Assembly: GCA_023548195.1 (NCBI GenBank)
Contig: JAJHZJ010000399.1
Coordinates: 7,135,100 to 7,199,099 of the forward strand
Length of the DNA stretch: 64,000 nt
Source of the DNA: Bettongia penicillata ogilbyi
Lineage: Eukaryota > Chordata > Mammalia > Diprotodontia > Potoroidae
Reading direction: 5' to 3'
Below the pieces are notes generated by a model, which saw nothing but the letters and a program-made list of their open reading frames with translations, had not been told where the DNA came from and made no database searches. How positions within the stretch are numbered: position 1 is the stretch's first letter; each line of letters begins with the position of its first letter. The position numbers and the translations under genes were made by a program. Shown here one piece after another: positions 11,334 to 22,605 of the stretch.

Positions 11334-11395
11334 CGGAGGCAGGGGAAGGGGTGGCGGTGGAGGCAGGGGAAGGGGTGGCGGTGGAGGCAGCGGTG
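11334..11395 (+). repeat. 24-bp GC-rich tandem repeat in copy B leader
   Basis: GGAGGCAGGGGAAGGGGTGG-type units, two and a half copies, followed by GGC/GTG triplet-like sequence. Not seen in this form in the other copies. Confidence 0.75.
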
Positions 11396-11450
11396 GTGGA
11401 CGCAGCTGTGGTGCGGCGGCCCGGGACTCCCCCAGCAGCAGGCACGATCT

Positions 11451-11662
11451 TCATTACTGAAAGTCTCTGCATAAACAACCTGAGGGAGCTGAGCCTGGGA
11501 GACGGCCCTGCCCCAACTGGTCCATTTCTGAAGGTCTCTGCATAAAGCCCTTGAGGGAGTTGAGCCTGGGAGGCGGCCCCGCCCCCACCCACTCCATTAC
11601 TGAAGGTCTCTGCATAAAACCCCTGAGGGAGTTGAGCCTGGGAGGCGGCCCTACCCCCACCC
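11451..11662 (+). repeat. Threefold tandem repeat of about 71 bp in copy B leader
   Basis: Units at 11,451-11,520, 11,521-11,592 and 11,593-11,662. Each contains CTCTGCATAAA followed by GAGGGAG and TGAGCCTGGGA. Copies C, F and G each carry a single unit at the equivalent place, so copy B or its source gained two. Confidence 0.9.
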
Positions 11663-11965
11663 AAGCACCAGAACTAAAGCTTACATTGATTAGGAGCCGC
11701 GTGGCATGGAAAGCCCATTTGAATCTCAGACCCCAAGCACTAGCTGGCCAGATCTAGGTGGGGGTGGACAGGAATCTCAGAAGTCAAGTAACTGACTTGA
11801 AAAATGCCCAGAAAAATAAGACTATAGAGAGCTATTTGAGCAGATGCAAATGATCCCGACTTTCGGGTCTGATGATGAGGACATATTCTTGCCAACAGGG
11901 AAAGACATGGAGGGCGGGGCCTCGGTACACCAGACACCCCAGGGGATGTCAGGTGGGCTCAGGCC

Positions 11966-12874
11966 TTGGAAGAGCTCAAAAAGGAATTTGAAAAGCAAGT
12001 TAGACAGGTGGAGGAAAAACGGGGAAGAGAAATGAGAGAGATGCAAGAAAAGTATGAAAAACGGGTCAATACCTTGCTAAAGGAGACCCAAAAAAATGCT
12101 GAAGAAAATATCACCTTGAAAAATAGGCTCACTCAATTGGCAAAAGAGGAGAAGAATGCTTTCAAAAGCAGAATTAGCCAAATGGAAAAAGAGGTTCAAA
12201 AGCTCACTGAAGATAATAGTTCTCTGAAAATTAGAATGGAACAGATGCAATCTAATGACTTTATGAGAAACCAAGAAATCACCAAACAAAACCAGAAGAA
12301 TGAAAAAGTGGAAGAGAATGTGAAATATCTCATGGGAAAAACAAGTGACCTGGAAAAGAGATCCAGGAGACACAATTTGAAAATTATGGGACTACCTGAA
12401 AGTCATGATCAAAAAAAGAGCCTAGATATCATCTTCCATGAAATTATCGAGGAAAACTGCCCTGACATTCTACAACCAGAGGGCAAAATAAGTATTGAAA
12501 GAATCCATCGATCACCACCTGAAAGAGATCCAAAAAGAGAAACTCCTAGGAACATTGTGGCCAAATTCCTGAATTCCCAGCTCAAGGAGAAAATACTGCA
12601 AGCAGCTAGAAAGAAACAATTCCAGTACTGTGGAAATACAATCAGGATAACTCAAGATCTAGCAGCTTCTACAATAAGGGATCAAAGGACATGGAATAAG
12701 ATATTCCAGAAGTCAAAGGAACTAGGGCTCAAACCAAGAATCACCTACCCAGCTAAACTGAGTATAATACTTCAGGGGAAAATATGGTGTTTCAATGAAA
12801 TAGAGGACTTTCAAGCATTCTTGATGAAAAGATCAGAGCTGAAAAGAAAATTAGACTTTCAAACACAAGAATGA
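11966..12874 (+). CDS. HAL1 copy B ORF1, 302-codon open frame without its ATG
   Basis: L1 ORF1p-like nucleic-acid-binding protein. Coiled coil at about residues 1-130, RRM beginning at RRHNLKIMGLPES, the basic block RSPPERDPKRETPRN, and a C-terminal domain with ITYPAKLS. The frame is open to the normal stop at 12,874. At the usual internal start the ATG has become TTG (11,966-11,968), and the next in-frame ATG is at 12,032 (residue 23). The upstream segment (ATG at 11,804) soon hits a stop because of small deletions. Compared with copy F it lacks six residues in the coiled coil (EVQKAN block). Long openness suggests a fairly recent insertion. A functional product is unlikely without its N-terminus, but not excluded. 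Confidence 0.6.
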   Translation: MEELKKEFEKQVRQVEEKRGREMREMQEKYEKRVNTLLKETQKNAEENITLKNRLTQLAKEEKNAFKSRISQMEKEVQKLTEDNSSLKIRMEQMQSNDFMRNQEITKQNQKNEKVEENVKYLMGKTSDLEKRSRRHNLKIMGLPESHDQKKSLDIIFHEIIEENCPDILQPEGKISIERIHRSPPERDPKRETPRNIVAKFLNSQLKEKILQAARKKQFQYCGNTIRITQDLAASTIRDQRTWNKIFQKSKELGLKPRITYPAKLSIILQGKIWCFNEIEDFQAFLMKRSELKRKLDFQTQE

Positions 12875-13007
12875 GAAGAAGCATGAAAAAGTACACAGCA
12901 AAGAGAAGTCTTAAGGGACTTACCAGAAGGGAACTGTTTACATTCCTACATGGAAAGACCACATTTGTAACTCTTAAAACTTTTCAGCATCTGGGTAGTT
13001 GGTGGGT

Positions 13008-13075
13008 CCATACACACACATGTACACGCATGCATGCACACACACATGCACACATGCACACACATACAGAGACAG
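13008..13075 (+). repeat. CA-rich microsatellite, part of HAL1 B
   Basis: Imperfect CA/CACG/CATG tract. It occupies the same place, after the former spacer, in every full copy. Confidence 0.85.
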
Positions 13076-13921
13076 AAAGCACAGATAGACTTGAATAGCA
13101 TGGGACCATATCTTAAAAGAAATTAAGGTAAATGATGAGAGAGAAATGTAGTGGGAGGAAAGAGGGTGAAATGTGAGGGGATAATTATTTGTCATTTAAG
13201 AGGCAAGTAGGAGACTTTTTAGTGGAGGGATAAAGAGGAGAGCTGAGACAAAAAAAAAAAAAAAAAACAAGAAGTTTACCCTCATCACATTTGACTAAAG
13301 GAAGGTATAAAATGCACACTCATTTTGATATGAAAACCTATCTTACAGTATAGGAAAGTGGGGGAGAAGGAGATAAGGAGGGAGGGAGGGATGATGGAAG
13401 GGAGGGCAAAGGGAGGAGGGAGGAATTTGAAGTCAACACTCGGGGAGGGACAGGATCAAAAGATAGAAGAGAAGCAATGAGGGACAGGTTAGGATCGAGG
13501 GTAATTCAGTTAGTCTTACACAACACGACTATCAGGGAAGTCATTTGCAAAACTACACAGATATGGCCTATATTGAATTGCCTGCCTTCCCAAAGGCAAT
13601 GCGTGGGGAGGGAGGGATGGGGAGAATTTGGAACTCAAAGTTTTAGGAACAACTGTTTAGTATTGTTGTTGCTACTTGGAAAAAAGATATACAGTTAATG
13701 AGGAATAGAAAGTCATCTGGCCCTACAGGAGAAAAGAGAAGATGGGGACAAGAGAAGGGAGGGATGACAGAAGAGAGGGTAGATTGGAGATAGGGAAAAT
13801 TAGATTGCTTGGTGTATTGGGGTGGGGGGGAGGGGATAAAAGGGGAAAAAATTTGGAACCCAAAATTTTGTGAAAACGAATGTAAAAAATCAAATAAATA
13901 AATAAATATTAAAAAAAAAAA

Positions 13922-14558
13922 GAAACTAGAACTAGAACAGTGAGTGTCTGTCAGGGAATGACTGAACAAATTGTTGCACCCACACATAAAGCAAAGCCAC
14001 TGGAGCATAAGAAATTATTAAAATGAAAGATTCAGAGAAACCTCGGAAGGTTTATATTAACAGAGGAAGAGTAAAATAAGTAGGACCAGGAGAACACATT
14101 CAATGCCTGTACTAGCATAGAGGAAAACAACATTGGAAGAGTTCCGAATGCCCATATATAGCAGTGACCAGGAATTATTTTAGAAATTAAAGGGCCAAGA
14201 TATATTTTTTTTGCTTGCATATCCTCATTTAGAATGACAACTTGGCAAAGTGGACTGAGAGCTGAACTTACGACTCAGGAAGACCCTAGATTTGAAACCT
14301 GCAGTTACATATTTACTAGCAACGTGACTGCGAGCATTTCTAATTTTTATGTGCCTCCACTTTATCATCTGTAAAATGGGGATAATAGGGTTCTTGTGTG
14401 ACTCAAATAAAATATGTATAAAGTGCTCTGCGAACTTTAAAGCCATATGAAAACAGCAGCTTATTATTGTTATTTGCTTACAAGGAAGGACTCTACTGGA
14501 GAAGTCAATAGGAAATGATATTAAAAAAGAAAATTGCATCAATAAAACATTTAAAAAT
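13922..14558 (+). other. Transduced 3' flank carried by HAL1 copy B
   Basis: Sequence between the two A-tails. The first part (about 13,935-14,150) resembles an old, diverged L1 3' segment. The second part (14,236-14,475) is a MIR-type SINE. A polyadenylation signal AATAAA lies at 14,541-14,546, about 15 bp before the second A-tail. This fits read-through of the element's own signal and use of a downstream one at the source locus. Confidence 0.75.
14236..14475 (+). mobile_element. MIR/CORE-type SINE inside the transduced segment
   Basis: CAAAGTGGACTGAGAGCTGA head, then CTTTATCATCTGTAAAATGG, GGATAATAGGG, a segment resembling AAGTGCTCTGCGAACTTTAA, and a TTATTATTG tail. Typical order for a MIR-class SINE. 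Confidence 0.8.
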
Positions 14559-14567
14559 GAAAAAAAA

Positions 14568-14584
14568 AAGAAAAGAGTAACTTG
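14568..14584. repeat. Target-site duplication, right copy (HAL1 B)
   Basis: AAGAAAAGAGTAACTTG, identical to 10,911-10,927. Confidence 0.9.
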
Positions 14585-15002
14585 TCACCAACTAGTTTCT
14601 AAGGCAACTGTTTGCAACACTTAACTACCACTACATTCTCTACTGAGTCAGGTTTCAGGATTATCCCCATCTCCTCCAATATCCATACCAAACTTCAATA
14701 AAGTTAGTAGAAATTTCCACATTCTGAGAACCATGTGCAAATTTAAGGATTTCAGTATGAACAGTCCTTTCAGCTCATTTTACCTGAACTGGTTGTTCAA
14801 GAATCAAGGCTATAAAATACAACATCTTGTCATATCCACTTATATGCAGAAAAGTACAGACTGGGAAATAAGCAGGGCACTTTGAAATTAATTGGAAAAT
14901 GCAATATTATCCTGAAGGTCACTGCCTTTTTCTCTACTGTATAACAAGATCCAGGGTGGAACTGAAAGAATGTTGTATTTCATAATAATTAAAATGGCAT
15001 GG
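14585..15002. other. Unassigned sequence
   Basis: Continuation of the pre-insertion DNA interrupted by copy B. No gene recognised. Confidence 0.5.
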
Positions 15003-15241
15003 GCCGCAAGTAGATGCAGTTTGTAGAGTGCCAGGGCCGGAGTCTGGAAGACGCAATTTCCTGAGTTCAAATCTGACTTAAGACTCTCACTAGCTTTGTG
15101 ACCCTGGACAAGTCACATAAACCTGCTTGCCTCAGTTGCTACATATGGACAGGTTAATGGTTAACATATCCATTTTCTTTGCCAACACATCACCAAATGG
15201 GGTCACAGAGTCAGACAACTGAAAAACAGCTGAATAACAAC
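15003..15241 (+). mobile_element. Marsupial CORE-SINE with RTE/BovB-like tail
   Basis: tRNA/CORE-type body (GTAGATGCAGTTTGTAGAGT, then TGACCCTGGACAAGTCACAT and CTTGCCTCAGTT), followed by a tail GGGGTCACAGAGTCAGACAA and CTGAAAAACAGCTGAATAAC. This tail resembles the end of RTE/BovB elements, whose enzyme would move it. Confidence 0.75.
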
Positions 15242-15349
15242 TTTTAAAATGGTTTTCATTCAGAATTGGTAGAAGAATATTATCTACCTGACATAGACCA
15301 AAAAAAGGACAGATATTTTCTATCATTGAAAATTTAAAACTACATAAAC

Positions 15350-18300
15350 ACATAGAATAAAGGTAAAAGGCTGGAGCAGAATATATTATGCTTTAGTTGA
15401 AGTTAAAAAAAAAAAAAAGCAGGGGTAGAAATCCTGATCTCAGACAAAGCAAAGGCAAAAATACATCTAATTAAAAGAGATGAAGAAGGGAACTATATTT
15501 TGTTAAAAGGAGCCTAAATGATAATGTAGTATTGATAATAAACATATATGCACCAAGTAGTATAGCATCAAGATTTAAAGGAAAGTTAAGGGAGTTACAG
15601 GAAGAAAGAGACAGCAAAAGAGGGGAGTCTCTTATAATTAGATAAATCTGACCACAAAATAAACCACAAGTTAAAGAGGTGAATAGAATTTTAGAAAAGT
15701 GAGACATAGTAAATGTCTGGAGAAAATTGAAGAGGAATAGAAAGGATTATATTTTTTTCTCAGTGATATGTGAAACCTACAAGAAATTTTGCCATGTAGT
15801 AAGGCATAAAACTCTCACTGTGCAATACAGACAGGGAGAAATGTTAAATATATGCAATAAAAAGATGAGATAACAATTACAGGTAATAAAGGACCGTGGA
15901 AAGATGGGCTGAAATTTAATAGAAATTTAATAATGTAATCTTAAGGAATGAGTTGGTCAAACAAAAAAAAATCAGAGAAATAATCAACGTCTGCATCCAA
16001 CAAAATGAAATAATGAGACAAGATACAAACATTTATGAGAGAAAGTTTTTCTTAGAGGAAGTTTTATATCTCTAAATGCTTACTAGAAAAAAAAATATTG
16101 AGAAAGAGGAGATCAACTAAATAAAAGCTAGAAAAAGAACAGATCAAAAATCCCCAATTAGGTTCCAATTCAGAAATTCTGAAAACCAAAGGAGAGATTA
16201 ATAAAAATTTAAATTAAGAAAACTATTGAACTAATAAATAAAACTAAAAGCTGGTTTTATGAAAAACCCAATAAAAGAGATAAACTTGTGTTATTTGAAT
16301 GAAAAGAGGAAAGAAGAAAACGAAATTGTTAGTATCAAAAATGAATTGGGTGAATTCATCAGTAATAAAGAGGAAATTAAAGTAGTAATTAGGAACTATT
16401 TTGCACAACTGCATGCCAATAAGTGTGACATGTAAGTGAAATGGATGAATATTTACAACAATAAAAATGACCCAAAATAACAGAAAAAGAAATGAAATGC
16501 ATAAGTAATCACATTTCCGAAAAAGAAATTGAGCAAGTCATCAATGAGTGCCATAGGGAAAAAAGCCCAGGGTCTGATGGATTTGCAAGTGAATTCTAGC
16601 GAACATCTAAATAATAATTAATTATGATATTGTATAAACTATTTAGAAAAATAGGCCAAGTAGGAGTCCTATCAAGTCTTTTTAGGATACATATATGGTG
16701 CTGAGACCTAAACCAGGAAGAGTTAAAACAGAGAAAGAAGATCACAGACTAATTTCCCTAATGAATATAGATGCAAAAATTTGAAATTAAATATTAGCAA
16801 AGAGATTATCACAAGTTATTATGAGGATAATGCACTATGACCAGGTGGAATTTGTATCAGGAATGCAGGTCTGGTTCAATCCCAGGAAAAACTATCATCA
16901 TAATTGACCGCCAATCAACAACAAAACTAATAGAAACCATATGATTATCTCAATAGATGCAGAAAAAAGACGTTTTAAACAAAATACCACAACCATTCCT
17001 GTTAAAAATAAACTTGAGAGCACAGGAAAAAATGGACATATCTTAAAATGATAAATAGCATCTATCTAAAACAATCAGCAAACCTTGTATATAATGAGGA
17101 CAAACCTGAAGCTTTCCCAGTAAGATCAGGAGTGAAATAAAGATGTCCATTATCATCACTGTTATTCAATACTATACAAAAAATGTTAGTTTTAGCTATA
17201 AGAGAAAGAGAAATTTACGGAATTACAATAGCTAATGAGAAAACAAAATATCACTCTTTGCACAGGATGTAATGATGTACTTGGAGAATATTGGAGACTC
17301 TCCTAAAAAAAAGCACTTGCAATAAGTAACAACTTTAGTAAAGTTGGAGGATAAAAAGTAAACTCAGAGAAATCATCAGCACTTTTACATATTAACAAAA
17401 AACCCAGTAGAAAGAGACAGAAAGAGAAATTTCATTTTAAGTAGCTATATGCAATACAAAATATTTGGGAATCTACCAGCCAAGGCAAACCCAGGAATTG
17501 TATGAACACAATTATGAAATATTTTGCACACAAATAAAATTAAATCTAAATAATTGAAAAAATATCAACTGCACGTGGGTAGGCCAAGTCAATGTAATAA
17601 AAATGACAATTCCACCTACATTAATTTACTTGTTGACTGACATATCAATTAAACAACCAAAAATTATTTTACAGAGCTCAAAACATAATAATAAAATGCA
17701 TCTGGAATAACAAAAGTTCCAGAATATCAAGGAAATTAATGAAAATAAATGAAAGGGAAGGTGACTTAGCCATGAAATTATATTATAGAACTGCAATCAT
17801 CAAAACTACTTGGCGTTGGCTAAAAAATAGCGTGTGGTATCACTGGAATAGATTAGGTACACAAGATACTGTAGTCAGTGACGATAGTAATCTACTGTTT
17901 GATAAACCCCATATTCTAGTTTCTGGGATAAATACTCTATTTGACAAAAACTGCTAGGAATACTGGAAAAGAGTATGGCAGAGACTAGGCATAGACAGAC
18001 ACACATCTTACACAATATACCAAGATAAGATCAAAATGGATAGATGATTTATATATAATTCGTGAGAGGATAAGCATATTAGGAAAGCAAGATAGAGTTT
18101 ACTTGTCAGATCTATGGAAAATAGTATTTATAACCAAACAGCAGATAGGGAACGTCATGCAATGCAAAATGGAAAATTTTTATTACATTAAATTAAAATG
18201 GTTTTGCAAAACAAACCAATGAAGGCAAGATTTGGAAGAATGGAGAAAAATGAGAAATGATTTGTATAGCCAGTGTCTCTGATAATGGACTCATATCTCA

Positions 18301-19050
18301 AATATATAGAGGACTGATTCAAATTTGTAAGATTACAAGTTATTTCCCAATTGATAAATGGTCAAAGCATATGAACAGGTAGTTTTCATATGAAAAACAT
18401 TAAAGCTATTTATAATCATATGAAAACATGCTCTAAATCACTACTGATTAGAAAAATGCAAATTAAAAGAAATCAGAGGTACCACATCACACCTATCAGG
18501 TAATCTAATATGACAGAAAAAGGAAAAGAAAATGAGAAATATTGGAGAAATTGTGAGAAAAATGGAACAGTAATGCATCGTAAGTGAACTGTTTCAATAG
18601 TTCTGGACAGCAATGTGGGACTATTCCCTAAGGGCCATAAAACTGTGCCTACTCGTCGATCTAGCAATAATTACACTACTAGGTCTCTATACTAAAAAGA
18701 TCATAAAAAACGGGGAAAAACCCTTTCATGTCCAAAACTATTTATAGTAGCTCTTTTAGTGGTGGAAAAGAATTGGAAATTGAGGTGATACCCTTCAATT
18801 GTGGAAGGACTGAATAAGTTTTGCTATATGAATGTGATTCCATACTGTTTCTCCATAAGTAATAATTAGCAGGCAGATTTCATTTAAAAAGAAACCTAAA
18901 ATGACTTACACATACTGATGCTAAGTGAAGTGAGCAGAACTAAGAGAATATGGTACAAAGTAATACCAACATTGTGCAAAGACAAACACTGATACACTTA
19001 GTTCTTCTCAGAAACACATTATAATAATTCCAAAAGTATGAAGACTGACT
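15350..19050 (+). pseudogene. L1 ORF2 (endonuclease/reverse transcriptase), decayed
   Basis: Endonuclease remains appear at 15,400-15,800 (IINIYAPSSIASRFK can still be read). RT remains appear at 16,560-17,300 with motif A ISIDAEK near 16,945-16,970. The FADD box near 17,256 reads FAQDV, so the catalytic pair is destroyed. The longest intact stretch is 17,739-17,957. Many stops and frameshifts; no activity possible. Confidence 0.8.
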
Positions 19051-19297
19051 ATACTATCCACATCCAGAGAAAGAACTATGGCCTCTTACTGCTAATGAAA
19101 GCATACTATTTTTCTCTTTTTTTCTTTCTCCTGGGTTTTCCTTTTTTTCTGATTCTTCTTTCACAGTACCACTAATGCAGAAATATGGTTAATATGATTC
19201 TATCTGTGTAGCCTATAAGAGATTCGTGCCATCTTGGGGAGGGGTGAGAGGAGACAAGGAGTAAAAAAAGGAATTCAAAATCTCATGCAAGTGAATG

Positions 19298-19308
19298 TTG
19301 AAAAGTAT
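19298..19308. repeat. Target-site duplication, left copy (large L1)
   Basis: TTGAAAAGTAT, repeated at 29,027-29,037. Confidence 0.75.
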
Positions 19309-20599
19309 TTTTTTCCTTTTTTAAAATTGAAATATTTTATTTGTTTTCAATGTTTGACAACCATTTTCATATATCTTATATTTTTTCCACTCCTTCCCCT
19401 TCGTTATCCCACTCCCTCCTTGAGACATCATACAATCTCATATACGTTCCACACATATATTCCTATTAAATGCATGCTGCATGGAAGAATTAAAATAAAT
19501 GGAAGAAACCATAAATCTAAATAAAACATAATAGAAAAGAAAATCCCTTTCTATATGTGATGCAATTCCATACTTCTTTCTATGGATGTGGAAGGGGTTT
19601 TGCCTCAAGAGTTCACCGGAAATTTTTTAAGTCCATGCATTTCAATGAAATACTAAATCGACCAGAAAATTCCTTGCACATTGTGGTTGTTGCTGTGTAC
19701 AAAGTTCTCCTGGTTCTGCTCCTTTCACTCAACATCAGTTCATATAAGTCTTTCCAGACTTCTCTGAAGTCTTCCTCTTCATGATTTCTCATAGCACAAT
19801 AGTATTCCATTATATTCATATACCACAACATGTTTGGCCATTCCCCAATTGATGAGTATCCCCCAGATTTCCAGTTTTTGTTCACCACAAAGAGAGTTGT
19901 TATAAATATTTTTGTACATGTGAGAACCTTTCACATTTCTATGATTTCTTTGGGTTAGAGTCCCAGAAATAATATTGCTGGGTCAAAGGGTATGCACATT
20001 TTTGTAACCTTTGGGCATAGTTCCAAATTACTTTCCAGAATGTTTGTTTCACCACACAGCTCCACCAACAGGGAATTAGTGTTGCAACTCTCCCACATCT
20101 TCTCTAACATCTATTATCTTCCTGTTTTGTCACGTTAGCCAATCTGATAGGTATGATGTGGTACCTCAAAGGTGTTTTAATTTGCATCTCTAATAAATAG
20201 TGATTTAGAGAACTTTTTCATATGATTCTAGATAGTTTTAATTTCTTCCTCTCAAATTTGCCTGTTCTTGTCCTTTGACCGTTCATTGGGGAATGACTTG
20301 TATTCTTCTACATTTGACTCAGTTCTCCATATATTTTAGAAATGAGGCCTTTATCACAGAAACTAGTTGCAAAAATTCTTTCCCAACTCTACTTCCCTCC
20401 TAATCTTTGTTGCATTGGGTTTATTTGTGCAAAAACTTTTCAATTTAATATAATCAAAACTATCCATTTTGCACTTCATAATGTTCTGTTTTTTGTTGGG
20501 TTACAAATTTCTCCTTTCTCTATAAATCTGACAAACACAATTCCTTGCTCCCTTAATTTATTTATAATATCAATCTTTATACCTAGATCATGTATCCAA

Positions 20600-21953
20600 C
20601 TTGACTTGATTCCTGTGTTTGGTGGCAGGCAGTGGTCTATGCCCAGTTCCTGCCACACTGTTATCCAGTTTTCCCAGAAATTTATGTCAAACAGTGAGTT
20701 GTTATCCCGGAAACTGGGGTCCTTTGGTTTATCAAACAGTAATTTGATATATTCATTAACAACTGTGTCCTCAATACCTAACCTATTCCATTGACACCCT
20801 TCTATTTCATAGGCTGTACCAAGTAGTTTTGAGGACTGCTGTTTATAATACAATTTGAGGACTGATAGGACCAGGTCACCTTCCCTAATATTTCTTTTCA
20901 TTAGGTCCCTTAATATTCCAGAACTTTTCTTCTTCCAGATGAATTTTGATATTTTTTCTAGCTCCGGAATATAATTATCTGGTAGTTTGATTGGTATGGC
21001 ACTGAATCAGTAAATTAATTTAGGTAGAATTGGCATTTTTATTATATTAGTATGGCCTACTCTACAGCAAGTGATGTTTTTCCACTAACTTAGATCTGAC
21101 TTTATTTGTGGGAAAAGTGTTTTGTAATTGTGCCCATATAGTCCCTGGGTTTGTTTTGGCAGGTAGAATCCCAGGTATGCTATTGTGTCTACTGTAACCT
21201 TAAAGGGAATTTCTCTTTCTAACCCTTGCTGTTGGGCTTTGTTAGTAATATATAGAAATGCAGATGATTTGTGTGGGTTTATTTTGTAACCTGCAACTTT
21301 GCTAAAGTTGCTTATTATTTGATGTAGCTTTTTACATTATTCTCTGGGATTCTATAAGTATATCCATCGTATCATCTGCAAAAAGTAATAACTTAGTTTC
21401 TTTTTTGCCTATTCTAATTCTTTTAATTTCTTTTTCTTCTCTTATTGCTACAACTAGCATTTCTAATACCATATTGAATAACAGTGGTGATAATGGACAT
21501 TTCACCCCTGATCTTATCTGGAAATACATCTAGCTTGTCTCCATTTCATATGATATTTGCTGATTGTTTTAGGTAGATACTGTTTATTATTTTGTGGAAA
21601 GTTCCATTTATTCCTATGCTTTCCAGTGTTTTCAGTACAAATGGGTGTTGTATTTTGTCAAAAGCTTTTTCTGCATCTATTGAGACAATCATGTGCATTC
21701 TGTCAGTATTTTTGTTGATATAATCAATAAGGTTAATAGTTTTTCTAATATTGAAACAGCCCTATATTCCTGGTATAAATACTACTGATAAAAATATATT
21801 ATTCTCCTGAAAGTATTCTGTATTATTTTTGCTAATAACTTATTTACAATTTTTCCTACATTCATTAGAAAAATTGGTCTATAATTTTCTTTCTCTGTTT
21901 TGGCTCTTCCTGGTTTAGATATCAGAACCATATTTGTATCATAAAAAGAACTT
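20600..21953 (-). other. RT domain portion 3' of the HAL1 C insertion
   Basis: The block [15 protein letters not shown], which opens the RT domain, is readable just beside the insertion (21,782-22,045, minus). The HAL1 therefore cut the gene at the very start of the RT domain. Confidence 0.75.
21943..21953. repeat. Target-site duplication, left copy (HAL1 C)
   Basis: AAAAAGAACTT, repeated at 24,711-24,721 after the A-tail. Confidence 0.9.
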
Positions 21954-22081
21954 GGGGGGAGGAGCCAAGATAGTGGAGTAGAAAGATTCACATATGCTAG
22001 CTGCAAACCCACAGCCCATAAATTACCTATAAAAAGAACTCCCAAAAGGTTCTAGAGCAGTAGAAGCCACACAGCAATGGA

Positions 22082-22273
22082 GTGGAGGAGATTTCTGTTA
22101 CAGAGAGCCCTGACAAACCTACCCCAGGGGCCCATTGCACAGCTGACGTGGAACGGAGCCCAGCCCTGCCCTGGCCGCATGGCCCAGAGAGGAGCAGACC
22201 AGAGCAGGCTTCAAGGACAGAATCTCCGGCGACCATGAAGGTCCCTCAGCCCACAGGCGCTACAGGTCAGTGA
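22082..22273 (+). CDS. HAL1 copy C leader frame (63 codons, hypothetical)
   Basis: Part of the leader upstream ORF, ending QPTGATGQ-stop like copies A, D and G. The 5' ATG present in the others meets an early stop here (after about 12 codons), so this copy keeps only the second half. No family recognised. Confidence 0.25.
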   Translation: MEEISVTESPDKPTPGAHCTADVERSPALPWPHGPERSRPEQASRTESPATMKVPQPTGATGQ

Positions 22274-22274
22274 G
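22266..22274 (+). promoter_or_regulatory. Putative 5' splice site in HAL1 leader (copy C)
   Basis: CAG followed by GTCAGTGAG. Confidence 0.3.
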
Positions 22275-22605
22275 AGAGACTTCTGGGCTGGCCGAGAGGG
22301 GAGTGGGGTGTCACCATAACTCAGGCCCCCTCAGGAGGAAGCTGCAGGGAAAGTAGCCAACAGGCAGGCAGGACCCCGGATCCATCATCAGAGGTCTCTA
22401 AATAAACCCCCTGAGGGAACAGAGCCTGGGCGTCAGCCCTGCCCCCACCTGAGCACCAGAAATTAATCTCTCACACTAAATAGCAGCCCCCCCGTGCCGT
22501 GCTGAAAGCCCTGAGGCTGGGAAGCAGCATTTGAATCTCAGACCCCAAGCACTAGTGAGGCAGGGGTGGAGAGGAATCTCAGAAGTCAAGTAACTGACTG
22601 GGAAA

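Larger units (their letters stand above)
10928..14567 (+). mobile_element. HAL1 copy B with 3' transduction
   Basis: The element begins GGAGTCAAAATAGTGGAGTAG. It has a GC-rich leader containing tandem repeats, ORF1 to 12,874, the former ORF1/ORF2 spacer, a CA tract (about 13,010-13,075), a purine-rich 3' region, and a first A-tail at 13,911-13,921. About 630 bp of unrelated sequence follow, then a second A-tail at 14,559-14,570. The 17-bp target-site duplication lies after this second tail, not the first, so the whole 3.6 kb went in as one unit. That is the signature of a 3' transduction. Confidence 0.88.
15330..19308 (+). mobile_element. 5'-truncated L1
   Basis: Begins inside the endonuclease part of ORF2 and runs to the L1 3' end. 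The last block (AATTCAAAATCTCATGCAAG, then GTGAATGTTGAAAAG) is interrupted at 19,308 by insertion of the large minus-strand L1. The remaining few bases of its tail should lie just after 29,037. Confidence 0.8.

Noticed and set aside
11451..11662. Regular repeats that might suggest a CRISPR-like array
   Set aside because: The three units are direct tandem copies with no spacers, in a mammalian retroelement leader.
13643..14008. 121-codon minus-strand frame, and similar frames at 35,873, 48,176 and 59,906
   Set aside because: These are the same antisense reading of the purine-rich HAL1 3' region (Pro/Ser/Phe-rich). They recur because the element recurs, not because a gene is present.
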